From CAIVAT01 sp964455285 (GTDB lineage: Bacteria > Bacteroidota > Bacteroidia > Bacteroidales > FEN-979), in contig CAYVVG010000095.1 of assembly GCA_964455285.1 (NCBI GenBank), positions 1-9,770 on the forward strand: 9,770 nucleotides of DNA, read 5' to 3'. How positions within the stretch are numbered: the first letter of the stretch is position 1; the number at the start of each line of letters is the position of its first letter. A program made the translations under genes and the position numbers. The notes below the pieces were generated by a model. The model saw nothing but the letters and a program-made list of their open reading frames with translations. It had not been told where the DNA came from and did not search any database. Of this stretch, positions 6,201-9,770 are shown one piece after another.

Positions 6201-8020
6201 GGTTGGTTCCCTCCGGATGGGATGATAACATCGGTCGAAGCGGTCGGAATTCCTCCGCACCAGTTGGAAGCAGTGTTCCAATCCGCACTGGTCCATCCCA
6301 GCCAGGTCCCTGCCACACAGGAACTCTGACTGACAGTGACGATCCCGGTGGATGATGCAAAATAGATATTGGTCTTATAGGTTGCAGCGGAACTTGTACT
6401 GCCATAGGTTCCCGACAATTGCCCGGCACCACCCAGCATCAGCGCATTGGCTGCCGTGTTTGACCCGGCAACGAGGGCGGCCTGAACACCCGAACCGATA
6501 CTCAGGGTTCCTGATATGGACGTGGTCCCCGATTGCATGGTTTTGCTTCCGCTTCCGTCCAGGTTGAGATTAGAGTAATTATTGCCGCGAACGGTCTGCC
6601 CTGCACCGGTATAATTGACCGTATTGGGTGTATACGTAGAGGCATCCAGCCCTGTGATGAGGGAGGTGCCGCCAAGTTCCAGCGTGGAATTTGCACCCAT
6701 GGTCAGCGTCCCGCCCGTGCCGTTCAGAGCCGTACCCACCGTTAACGTGCCTGTGTTTGTATAGGTCCCCGTCACATTGGCGGTAGCGATGGAAACCGCG
6801 TTGGTGCCGCCGATGGTCTTGCCTGATCCGCTGAAGGTATGGATTCCGCTGTTGGCCGTATAGGTGCCGTCGTTTTCAAGAGAGCCCCCGATGGAAACAG
6901 CCGCGATCCCCGTTTCGTTCAGGTTGCCCGTGGCACCGATGGTCACGTCACCAGTGAAGGTCTTGCTTCCCGTGTTGGCCAGCGTCAGCGTGCCGTCAAC
7001 ATTGGTGTTCCCTCCCACCGACAGCGTCCATGTATTGGTGGCCCCTGTGGCAAAAGTGGTCCCGGTCCCCACGTTCAGAGTTCCCCCGATCGTGAGAGCT
7101 GCTCCGGTAGTGGCCGTAGCTGATCCCGACAGGCTAAGATCACCGCCAATGGTCGTGATCGTCCTGAAGGTCTTGGCACCGCCCGAAAGATTCAAATGAT
7201 GGTACGGCGTAACTTTCAGGGTCTGGGTGCCACCGGTGTAATTGACGGTATTCCCCACCGCCGTAACTGTCAGTGTGGTGATCCCTGAAGTTCCCCCGAT
7301 ATTCAGCACACCCGTAGTTCCCTGGGCCACACCTCCCGTTCCCGACAGCGCGGTGGTCGCCGTGATGGTTCCATTATTCGTGATCCGGATGGTAGCCCCG
7401 GTCACGGTCAGCAGGGTGGAACTGGTAAGGGTTCCCTGGTTGGTATAGTTGCCGGTGAAGGTCATGGACGGAAAAGCGATGGCCGTGGAACCGCTAAGAG
7501 TGCCGCTCCCCGTGAAATTATGGGCCGTATTCTGCGATGTAAAGTTCGAAGCATTGTTGGTGAAACTGCTGCCGAAACTGAAAGCGGCAGCCGCACCCGT
7601 CGTGGTTTCATTCCAGGTGGCGCCACTGTTGAGGGTGACGGCCCCGGTGAAGGTCATTATACGCTGTGTCCCGTTGGTAGATCCGAAATTGATCGTACCG
7701 GAAATGTCGGTGGTTCCGCTGACCGTCATAGTCCTGTTCATGGTCAGGATAGCCCCACTATTTAAGGTCAGGCTAATGACCGTTATTGTACCGCTTGAGG
7801 CCGTGACTGCATTACCACCGGTTGTGGCAATGATCACATCATCTGCCGAGGTGGGAACAACTCCTCCGACCCAGGTCGTGGTTGAGCTCCAGGTCCCACC
7901 GGCAGCGGTTGAGGTGATGATGGCTGCCGACAGATCTCCTGTCGCAAACAGGCACAGGATCAGGCCGAAATTAAGCGACAGCAAAAATGATTTGAAAGGA
8001 ACGGATACAATGCTTTTCAT
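1..8020 (-). CDS. Giant multidomain secreted surface protein (adhesin-like), partial at C-terminus
   Basis: The minus-strand frame is open from an ATG at 8018-8020 to the window edge: 2,673 codons, no stop seen, 3' end missing. The start is the only in-frame ATG after the upstream in-frame stop at 8063-8065 and opens directly into a signal peptide. There is no Shine-Dalgarno, only an A-rich leader, as is usual in Bacteroidota. Modules in order (approximate residues): signal peptide 1-33; beta-repeat units 36-572, 573-1174 and 1175-1450; Ig-like segment 1451-1557; SprB repeat 1558-1625; Gly-rich module 1634-2100; HYR-like 2106-2183; three Ig-like repeats 2187-2513; two SprB repeats 2514-2673. 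Composition is dominated by Thr, Gly, Ser, Ala, Val and Asn with few charged residues, typical of extracellular beta-solenoid and beta-sandwich adhesins. The likely role is surface adhesion or a gliding/biofilm filament exported by Sec and then T9SS; the T9SS part is inferred, because the C-terminus lies outside. No catalytic motif was recognised. Confidence 0.93.
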   Translation of the reverse strand, partial: MKSIVSVPFKSFLLSLNFGLILCLFATGDLSAAIITSTAAGGTWSSTTTWVGGVVPTSADDVIIATTGGNAVTASSGTITVISLTLNSGAILTMNRTMTVSGTTDISGTINFGSTNGTQRIMTFTGAVTLNSGATWNETTTGAAAAFSFGSSFTNNASNFTSQNTAHNFTGSGTLSGSTAIAFPSMTFTGNYTNQGTLTSSTLLTVTGATIRITNNGTITATTALSGTGGVAQGTTGVLNIGGTSGITTLTVTAVGNTVNYTGGTQTLKVTPYHHLNLSGGAKTFRTITTIGGDLSLSGSATATTGAALTIGGTLNVGTGTTFATGATNTWTLSVGGNTNVDGTLTLANTGSKTFTGDVTIGATGNLNETGIAAVSIGGSLENDGTYTANSGIHTFSGSGKTIGGTNAVSIATANVTGTYTNTGTLTVGTALNGTGGTLTMGANSTLELGGTSLITGLDASTYTPNTVNYTGAGQTVRGNNYSNLNLDGSGSKTMQSGTTSISGTLSIGSGVQAALVAGSNTAANALMLGGAGQLSGTYGSTSSAATYKTNIYFASSTGIVTVSQSSCVAGTWLGWTSADWNTASNWCGGIPTASTDVIIPSGGNQPTIGTAGGACRNLTLNSGATLTMGGAYSLTVGGNWTNNGGTFTPSTGTVTFNGTTQSIEGTSAASFYNLTTTAGATVTTNVNATVGGVLTIESGCSFTVGANNTLGITGNTDISGTLALGGTGAKTFTGNVTINDGGIWNETGIAAIGFGGNLWNDGTFAASTGIHTFSGATKMIGGANQISIPTATFTGAYTNSGILDVATALTVTGVTLTNNGTITATTALSGTGGVTQGGNAVLNIGGTSAITTLTASATGNTVNYTANGAQTIHNNNYYNLNLGSSGAKTLQTGTTTIGGSLGLNGTATATTVGALTITGGLNVGPSTTFSTGATNTWTLSVGGNTTVGGTLTLANTATKTFTGNVTVNSSGTWNETGIASINLAGSLQNDGIFTSNTGTHTFSGASKSIGGNNAVSIANTTITGTYTNTGTLTVGTALSGSGILTMGANSALNIGGTSGITGLNATANTPNTVTYNGTGQSIKAVNYNHLVLGGTSGTKTFQATTSISGSLSVLTGVVAGMNGYNATAQSLYLGGIGRASGTWGGTGSGATNINTTFFTAATGVVTVSSCAGIWTGVTSSDWNVASNWCDGNIPTATTDVNIAVTANSPTIGAAGGVCRNITITSGATLVITGSNNLTVNGDWANNGGTFTRNTSTVTFSGTNQAIGGTTATTFYNLVLGNSGAKTFSTYPTIAGNLTISGSASLKPVAALAVTGTTIISGTSRLTLGAANLLSSTPIQLNGGNFETGSSTGYAETVGSLALTDHSDIYLGTGSHILNFAASNGVSWTAGKTLTIHNWFGSSGTSGTSGKIYFGNTSSGLTAAQVSQIVFLIGSGFYPATILSTGEVVPICASYALTSTTATTPCNATYSVITLTSTAADLPVATYRVTYSLTGANTATDVLGSMVVTTAGTGTFITQALPNAGITNITVTSLFTGFCSSAIGANNTATISLRKLLGTTSATTVGTYCAVDGTATVTPSEGSGSYTYQWSTGGTSQTITGLSAAIYSVTVTDNTYGCTATFSVPVSTTYNNVCPGKNGDVNYTLGGIVNTYYPGTTVSAGTNVITLGTARGAADAFSTGDLALIIQMQGAEMVSTNSNTYGQVSSIIAGTYEYAKVTSFSGGVLTMSTNLVNSYTQDPSNRKTFQVVRVPQYNSLTLGSNLYALDWNGETGGIVVIDVARSLTMAGYTISADGKGFRGGACVVSRIAQGPLPIIDDYVFANEILGHGTKGEGVAGTPDNIWYNSTVVANASCLYPTGQKGMGAAGNAGGGGNDPAAVLDNGDNSGGGGGSNLTAGGKGGNSWQSNLPTGGNGGYGLSGSPTKIYMGGGGGSGTSNNYALGHGGTGGGIVIVHAGTIADGGIFSADGSEGIQILVPPAGDAYGDGNDGGGGGGGGGTILVTANSGMNLITGSVNGGKGANTWEVSAGGTPFPANHHGPGGGGGGGVVYRTFTTSSASISPGLNGTSCTDLDPFGAAQGTPGQIQGISENNLTTTTFGRNCKVDYTPPTVTCPSNVTVCYGSVPAAITTMAGFNASDSQSGINGPPACIRLNETGSQDLGSITRTYYIFDNAGNYTTCVQTITVLPAVIYGTLASGDQTICNGGDPASIPFATAPSGGAGTFTYQWYYQDGLITCPTGSSSTGWTAITGATGSSYDPPSGLTGSRTYAVMVDATGTPDCGAATWATGCRKVTVLPAMNFGTLSNGDQSICNGGDPANITFGTAPSGGAGTFTYQWYYQDGLITCPTGSSTTGWSAITGATTSSYDPPSGLTGSRTYAVMVDATGTPDCGAVTWATGCRKVTVYNTVSYGTLTSGDQTICNGGDPANITFATAPSGGAGTFTYQWYYQDGLITCPTGSSTTGWSAITGATTSSYDPPSGLTGSRTYAVMVDATGTPDCGAATWATGCRKVTVPLLMTATTSQTNVVCKGTATGSAYVNPAGGISPYTYLWSNSQTTQTAVSLSAGDYTVTVYDNIHCTVTKNFSIIEPTAGLSCSASQTNAVTCFNGSDGAASVTPSGGWSSSYAYLWSNNATTAAISNLTAGTYTVTVTDFEGCTTTCSVLVNGPAFELSCSAS
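263..481 (-). other. SprB-type repeat 2 of the giant protein
   Basis: Residues about 2514-2586. The domain reads TSQTNVVCKGTATGSAYVNP, then GGISPYTYLWSNSQTTQTAV, then AGDYTVTVYDNIHC and a closing strand NFSIIEP. The Cys early, the 'GG.spYtYlWSn...t' core and 'aGdYtVtVyDn..C' are the classic SprB repeat pattern. It follows the three Ig-like copies without a linker. Confidence 0.9.
482..808 (-). repeat. Tandem Ig-like repeat, copy 3 (109 residues, 327 bp)
   Basis: It begins VSYGTLTSGDQTICNGGDP and ends GCRKVTVPLL, where the sequence changes into an SprB repeat. It keeps the four cysteines, the TYQWYYQDG strand and the W-S-A-I-T-G-A-T turn. It is nearly identical to copy 2 in the central 209 bp. 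The exact 327-bp spacing of all three copies, with no indels, keeps the reading frame intact. Confidence 0.88.
809..1135 (-). repeat. Tandem Ig-like repeat, copy 2 (109 residues, 327 bp)
   Basis: It begins MNFGTLSNGDQSICNGGDP and has the same four cysteines and the same central strands as copy 1. Its DNA is base-for-base identical to copy 3 over 209 bp (853-1061 here against 526-734), far closer than to copy 1, while its first 25 or so residues differ from copy 3 (NGDQSIC, FGTAP). This patchy similarity points to recent duplication or gene conversion. Confidence 0.88.
1136..1462 (-). repeat. Tandem Ig-like repeat, copy 1 (109 residues, 327 bp)
   Basis: This copy begins VIYGTLASGDQTICNGGDP, passes through GTFTYQWYYQDGLITCPTG and YDPPSGLTGSRTYAVMVDA, and ends GCRKVTVLPA. 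The core 'G..tYqW' plus 'Y.pp.gLtgsrtYaV' is a common Bacteroidota extracellular Ig-like domain. Four cysteines (TIC, ITC, PDC, TGC) are kept in every copy and could form two disulfides. This is the most diverged copy at the DNA level, mostly by synonymous changes. Confidence 0.85.
1472..1705 (-). other. HYR (hyalin repeat)-like domain
   Basis: Residues 2106-2183 start PPTVTCPSNVTVCYGSVPA and end ITRTYYIFDNAGNYTTC followed by VQTITV. The opening 'PP.vtCPsnvtv' and the closing 'DnaGN...C...i.V' are the hallmarks of HYR domains, Ig-fold extracellular modules linked to adhesion and found in both animals and Bacteroidota. Length (about 78 residues) is normal. It lies directly before the three tandem Ig-like repeats. 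Confidence 0.8.
1724..3121 (-). other. Glycine-rich beta module with five poly-Gly runs
   Basis: Residues about 1634-2100. The first half, from CPGKNGDVNYTLGG, has soluble beta-rich sequence including DLALIIQMQGAEM and GGIVVIDVARSLTMAGYTI. The second half contains five runs of consecutive glycine: 4 Gly (2405-2416), 5 Gly (2351-2365), 5 Gly (2228-2242), 9 Gly (2033-2059) and 7 Gly (1886-1906). They alternate with hydrophobic strands such as GGGIVIVHAGTI and TILVTANSGMNL. The layout resembles glycine-rich domains in which poly-Gly segments pack as polyglycine II helices, as in phage receptor-binding tips and the ALK receptor glycine-rich region. That resemblance is by pattern, not by alignment. 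The module ends before the HYR-like domain. Confidence 0.7.
3146..3349 (-). other. SprB-type repeat 1 of the giant protein
   Basis: Residues about 1558-1625 carry the SprB repeat signature: a Cys near the start (YCAVDGTATVTPSEGSG), then the core YTYQWSTGGTSQTITGLSA, then YSVTVTDNTYGC. SprB repeats are found in the large mobile gliding adhesin SprB of Flavobacterium and in many other T9SS-exported proteins. The domain is only a marker of the surface-protein class; it does not prove gliding. Confidence 0.85.
3350..3670 (-). other. Ig-like beta-sandwich linker domain of the giant protein
   Basis: Residues about 1451-1557 form a domain distinct from the flanking repeats. It begins VVPICASYALTSTTATTPC, contains the strand pattern ATYRVTYSLTGANTATD and GTGTFITQALPNAGITNI, and ends TVTSLFTGFCSSAIG. 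The alternation of hydrophobic strands and the final 'naGit.ItvtsL...C' pattern match a beta-sandwich type I have seen commonly in Bacteroidota secreted proteins, but I cannot name a specific family. It probably acts as a spacer between the solenoid and the SprB repeat. Confidence 0.5.
3671..4498 (-). repeat. Beta-repeat super-unit 3, truncated (about residues 1175-1450)
   Basis: The third copy starts with the header WTGVTSSDWNVASNWCDG, then PTATTDVNI and GGVCRNITITSGATLVI, and keeps the segment GDWANNGGTFTRNTSTVTF to FYNLVLG. After the first sub-block it diverges: it continues with AGNLTISGSASLKP, SRLTLGAANLLSS and SWTAGKTLTIHNW rather than repeating the second sub-block, and ends near FLIGSGFYPATILSTGE. 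The later part resembles autotransporter-style beta-helix sequence found in many Bacteroidota surface proteins. I place the boundary at about 3,671 because an Ig-like segment begins there; it could be off by tens of bases. Confidence 0.75.
4499..6304 (-). repeat. Beta-repeat super-unit 2 (residues 573-1174)
   Basis: This is the full-length copy, 602 residues from its first header Trp (W573) to the equivalent Trp of unit 3 (W1175), or 1,806 bp. The header reads WLGWTSADWNTASNWCGG and continues through PTASTDVIIPSGG and GGACRNLTLNSGATL. The next segment, GGNWTNNGGTFTP to SFYNL, is absent from unit 1. The rest parallels unit 1 closely: GATNTWTLSVGG, LTLANTATKTFTGNV, WNETGIASINLAGSL, HTFSGASKSIGG, TYTNTGTLTVGTALSG, ending GVVTVSSC. 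Inside the unit two sub-blocks resemble each other, with HTFSG motifs about 675 bp apart (near 5,697 and 5,022). The same motif pair recurs in unit 1 near 7,515 and 6,835. Confidence 0.82.
6305..7915 (-). repeat. Beta-repeat super-unit 1 (about residues 36-572)
   Basis: This is the first of three related long units. It opens with a header containing W44 and W50 followed by VGGVVPTSADDVII, then many short beta-strand repeats such as LTLNSGA, SGTTDISG, NNGTITATTALSGTGG, VLNIGGTSGITTL, NTVNYTGG, KTFTGDV and HTFSGSG. The pattern of short Thr/Gly/Asn strands suggests a beta-solenoid. Compared with unit 2 it lacks roughly 75-80 residues after the header, the part that in unit 2 contains GGNWTNNGGTFT and FYNL. 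Its header also lacks the two cysteines found in units 2 and 3. The unit ends with GIVTVSQSSC, just before the next header. The fold is inferred from pattern only. Confidence 0.8.
7922..8020 (-). other. Sec signal peptide of the giant protein
   Basis: Residues 1-33 have Lys at 2 and 10, a hydrophobic core (FLLSLNFGLILCLFA, residues 12-26) and small residues around a likely cleavage site near 31-33 (SAA). The mature protein would begin with Thr/Ser-rich sequence. The Cys at position 23 is preceded by Leu-Ile-Leu, so it lacks the small residue a lipobox needs at -1. I read this as a signal peptidase I substrate rather than a lipoprotein. The exact cleavage site is not certain. Confidence 0.8.
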
Positions 8021-8041
8021 ATTCGGGTTGGTTTTTAATCT

Positions 8042-8059
8042 GAAACATATCCAAAGACA
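8042..8059 (-). promoter_or_regulatory. Weak candidate Bacteroidota -7 elements upstream of the giant gene
   Basis: The Bacteroidota consensus -7 element is TAnnTTTG, with TTTG about 19-21 bp upstream. Two overlapping near matches lie on the minus strand: TGTCTTTG (8059-8052) and TATGTTTC (8049-8042), each one mismatch from consensus. Either would give a leader of roughly 10-30 nt before the ATG at 8020. Neither has a good TTTG at the right upstream distance, so this is a guess. Confidence 0.2.
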
Positions 8060-8073
8060 TGCCTAAATACGCT

Positions 8074-8157
8074 TGATTCTCTTTAAATTATAAGGGATAC
8101 GGGAGATTGGCCCGGCAGGTTTCACGCCAGAAAAAATAATTACACGACTGATTCTCT
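8074..8157. repeat. 9-bp direct repeat upstream of the giant gene
   Basis: TGATTCTCT occurs at 8074-8082 and again at 8149-8157, 75 bp apart. On the minus strand both copies read AGAGAATCA and are followed by loosely similar AT-rich sequence. It might be a repeated regulator site or chance in AT-rich DNA. Confidence 0.3.
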
Positions 8158-8208
8158 ATTATTTATAAATTCCAAGTTCATACTTTGATTCCGGTTTTCC
8201 ATAACAAT

Positions 8209-8224
8209 CGGAAAGAACTTTCCG
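8209..8224. repeat. Perfect palindrome in the intergenic region
   Basis: CGGAAAGAACTTTCCG is a perfect inverted repeat of 7 bp arms around a 2-bp centre. The symmetry would suit a dimeric regulator site about 190 bp upstream of the giant gene's start, but no known operator was recognised and there is no T-run to make it a terminator. Confidence 0.4.
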
Positions 8225-8714
8225 CAATTGCACCGGACCTGCCAGGTTTGTACCTTCATAAAAAATTTTTCTTTACAGAACGGTTCATCCTGGAGAGATG
8301 TGATTATTTCGTTTCCATTCATCTGGACACGTGATGAATTTCAGGATAACCCTCTTAAAATCCTTTCCGGGAAAGGAATGGTTTCTTATCTGCTATTTAT
8401 TTAACAACTAATTAATTCAAAATGGTTTAACATAATATTATCCCGGGGAACCCACCCATCCTTAGCCAAAGGAAGAAGATGCTCCAGGAAATATTATTTC
8501 AAGTTAAAACTTTTTTAAGAATTGAACAAGGGTTCTTGAGGTAATGAAATACCCGGCATAGGGAGAAGCCATAACCTGCTCCGTGATGGAGAACCGTCAA
8601 GATACCCTAACAAATTTTGCAGTTCCTGGACAAAAAAAATCAATCAATTTTTTATTCCCTGTCAAGGAATCCTAACTTTTATCTTTCCTGCAGACTCTTT
8701 CCCAAGGTTTGAAT

Positions 8715-8751
8715 AAAAAACGGGTGGGCAGACTTACCGCCTGCCCACCCG
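8715..8751 (-). terminator. Intrinsic terminator after the T9SS cargo gene
   Basis: On the minus strand an 11-bp GC-rich perfect stem (arms 8741-8751 and 8721-8731, CGGGTGGGCAG paired with its complement) encloses a 9-nt loop and is followed at once by six T residues (8720-8715). It begins 25 bp after the stop codon at 8777-8779. The opposite strand has no T-run after the stem, so it acts in the minus direction. It should uncouple the upstream gene from the giant gene. Confidence 0.93.
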
Positions 8752-8776
8752 CGATCCTTTCGGAATGCTGCCTGTG

Positions 8777-9016
8777 TTAAAGGGTTTTCAGCAATTTGAA
8801 GGTTTCACCATAACCAGCGGCAGCAACCCTTACAAAATAGAGCCCATCTGGTAAGATACTGACGTCGAAATCAACGGTTCGCTGCTTTTCGAGGATCCCG
8901 CTCAGAACATTCTCACCCTGCAGATTGAACACCTCGACCCTGACGTTATCATAAGGTCTTTGCCCCATCTGTTCAAGGATAAATCGGCCATTGGTCGGGT
9001 TCGGATAGATCCTGAA
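8777..9016 (-). other. Type IX secretion C-terminal sorting domain (type A)
   Basis: From residue 251 the sequence is FRIYPNPTNGRFILEQ, then VRVEVFNLQGENVL, then VDFDVSILPDGLYFVRVAA and the end GETFKLLKTL. The YPNPTNG start, the 'v.vfnlqGe.v' strand, the 'LpdGlYfvrv' strand and a terminal 'KLlk' are the diagnostic features of the Por secretion system sorting domain. Length about 79 residues is typical. In this family the domain directs the protein through T9SS and is usually removed after transport. Confidence 0.95.
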
Positions 9017-9770
9017 TGCTCCCTTCGGCTGCGACATCTCCGCCGGGAATTCTTCCCCTTCCGTCGCGGCCATGCCGATTGTGGAAGCCTTCTGCCCACA
9101 GAATACCGTGGAGATGTATCCGTGCATGTAACTGCCCAACAACGCTTTTGCACCCGGCAAATAACGGATGCTCTGGCCTGCGATCATCACCGCCTGGCCG
9201 CCCGGATATACCGTAAAGGTATTCGAACCACCTGCAACAACGAGCGTTTGAGTTGCATCATAACAATGGTAATCTCCGCTTGCGACTGAGCCCGTGACAA
9301 TGATGTTCGAAGAGACGCCCGTCACCGTCAAGCTGATGATGTTCGAGGTGTCGGGGTTGTTGACCGTACAGGGCAGGTTGGATGTCAGAACACAACTTAC
9401 TTCATCATACTTGACCGGGACATAGGAATAAGTACTCAGGTTGGTTCCGACAGGGATCCCGTTGACCATCCACTGGAAGACCGGGTCGGGACCTCCGTTG
9501 ACAGGCGTGGCGGTAAAGGTGACCGGGGTTCCTGCGACAGGATTGGTCGTGGATGCGGAAATCGTCACACTGACCGGTGTCTGTGGATCGATGGTGATAT
9601 GTACGCAGTTATACATATGGTTCTGGCAACGGGTGGTGACGTTTTCTGCCAGCACCCAGTACCAGCCCGCCAGCGTCTGGAGTCCGAAACTGATCGGGCC
9701 TCCGGTCCCGTGAATGGGTCCGGCCATCGGGCTGATCCCGGTGTAGAGGTAGTAATCCACTCCCACCTGC
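8777..9770 (-). CDS. C-terminal part of a T9SS-secreted surface protein, 5' end outside the window
   Basis: The frame is open from the right edge to the stop at 8777-8779, giving about 331 visible residues. A GTG at 9764-9766 is not a credible start, because the sequence there is already mid-domain. In order, numbered from that GTG: the end of a beta domain common in Bacteroidota (SFGLQTLAGWYWVLAENVTT, then C47 and M51); an Ig/PKD-like domain at about 63-150 (TNPVAGTPVTFTATPVNGG, FQWMVNGIPVG); a beta-rich segment at 165-223 (DATQTLVVAGGSNTFTV, IRYLPGAKALLGSYMHGYI); a linker; and a sorting domain from 251. The product is inferred to be exported across the outer membrane by T9SS and attached to or released from the cell surface. 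The catalytic or binding part, if any, lies upstream and is unseen. A strong terminator follows, so it probably ends its transcription unit. Confidence 0.92.
   Translation of the reverse strand, partial: QVGVDYYLYTGISPMAGPIHGTGGPISFGLQTLAGWYWVLAENVTTRCQNHMYNCVHITIDPQTPVSVTISASTTNPVAGTPVTFTATPVNGGPDPVFQWMVNGIPVGTNLSTYSYVPVKYDEVSCVLTSNLPCTVNNPDTSNIISLTVTGVSSNIIVTGSVASGDYHCYDATQTLVVAGGSNTFTVYPGGQAVMIAGQSIRYLPGAKALLGSYMHGYISTVFCGQKASTIGMAATEGEEFPAEMSQPKGAFRIYPNPTNGRFILEQMGQRPYDNVRVEVFNLQGENVLSGILEKQRTVDFDVSILPDGLYFVRVAAAGYGETFKLLKTL
9098..9274 (-). other. Pre-sorting beta-rich segment of the T9SS cargo protein
   Basis: Residues about 165-223 counted from 9766. The pattern HCYDATQTLVVAGG, FTVYPGGQAVMIAGQSIRYL and PGAKALLGSYMHGYI, ending in a Cys, is a segment I recognise as frequent just before T9SS sorting domains in Bacteroidota. 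It looks like a short beta-helical stack ('GG.a..iAgq.I.llPG....G...ha.i'). I know of no assigned function. Confidence 0.65.

Larger units (their letters stand above)
8021..8776. other. Long AT-rich intergenic region without a convincing gene
   Basis: These 756 bp separate two same-direction genes. They hold the terminator of the upstream gene at 8715-8751, a perfect 16-bp palindrome at 8209-8224, a 9-bp direct repeat at 8074-8082 and 8149-8157, a small possible hairpin at 8559-8609 and an A/T-only inverted repeat at 8634-8653. No tRNA, riboswitch, insertion sequence or conserved protein was recognised. The promoter of the giant gene should lie here. Confidence 0.7.

Noticed and set aside
7950..7962. 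Possible lipoprotein lipobox around Cys 23 of the giant protein
   Set aside because: The residue before Cys is Leu, where a lipobox needs Gly, Ala or Ser, and a normal signal peptidase I site follows at about residue 33.
8087..8092. TATAAT on the minus strand as a sigma-70 -10 box
   Set aside because: Bacteroidota promoters use a different consensus (TAnnTTTG), and no suitable -35 element is present. In AT-rich spacer this hexamer is expected by chance.
8140..8322. 60-codon minus-strand frame in the intergenic region, with a CNC motif
   Set aside because: The translation resembles nothing I know, the DNA is AT-rich spacer, and no start signal supports it. A short chance frame is the simpler reading.
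8634..8653. AAAAAAT/ATTTTTT inverted repeat as a second terminator
   Set aside because: The stem is A/T only with no GC-rich part, and a far better terminator lies at 8715-8751.
9764..9766. GTG as the start codon of the upstream gene
   Set aside because: The sequence before and after it is continuous mid-domain beta sequence open to the window edge, and there is no signal peptide. The true start lies outside.

Overview
The window looks like Bacteroidota (Bacteroidetes) DNA carrying large secreted surface proteins of the type IX secretion (T9SS) kind. The evidence is protein-level: SprB-type repeats, hyalin-like and Ig-like Bacteroidetes surface domains, Thr/Ser/Gly-rich beta repeats, and a T9SS C-terminal sorting domain containing YPNP. 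The start region also lacks a Shine-Dalgarno sequence and has an A-rich leader. Coding DNA is GC-richer than the single intergenic region, which is AT-rich. Nothing in the window fixes the species.

Layout, all on the minus strand. (1) Positions 9770-8777: the C-terminal end of a T9SS cargo protein whose start is outside the window. It has an Ig/PKD-like domain, a short beta-rich pre-sorting segment and a sorting domain, and a strong intrinsic terminator follows it (8715-8751). (2) Positions 8776-8021: about 750 bp without a convincing gene, holding that terminator, a perfect palindrome, a small possible hairpin, a 9-bp direct repeat and weak promoter-like sequence. (3) Positions 8020-1: one uninterrupted reading frame of at least 2,673 codons that runs off the left edge. 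I checked it row by row and found no in-frame stop.

The giant protein has a signal peptide and then ordered modules: two long beta-repeat units of about 540 and 602 residues plus a truncated third, each opened by a Trp-rich header; an Ig-like linker domain; an SprB repeat; a long glycine-rich module with five runs of 4-9 consecutive Gly; a hyalin-like (HYR) domain; three tandem 109-residue Ig-like repeats; and two more SprB repeats up to the edge. It most plausibly acts as an exported adhesin or surface filament. Its own C-terminus, and so its anchoring, is not visible.

The two genes are probably transcribed separately, given the terminator and long spacer, but both look like products of the same secretion route. 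No RNA genes, CRISPR arrays, insertion sequences or enzyme genes were seen. The most noteworthy material is the mosaic, recently amplified repeat architecture of the giant protein and its poly-glycine module; no wholly new system is claimed.
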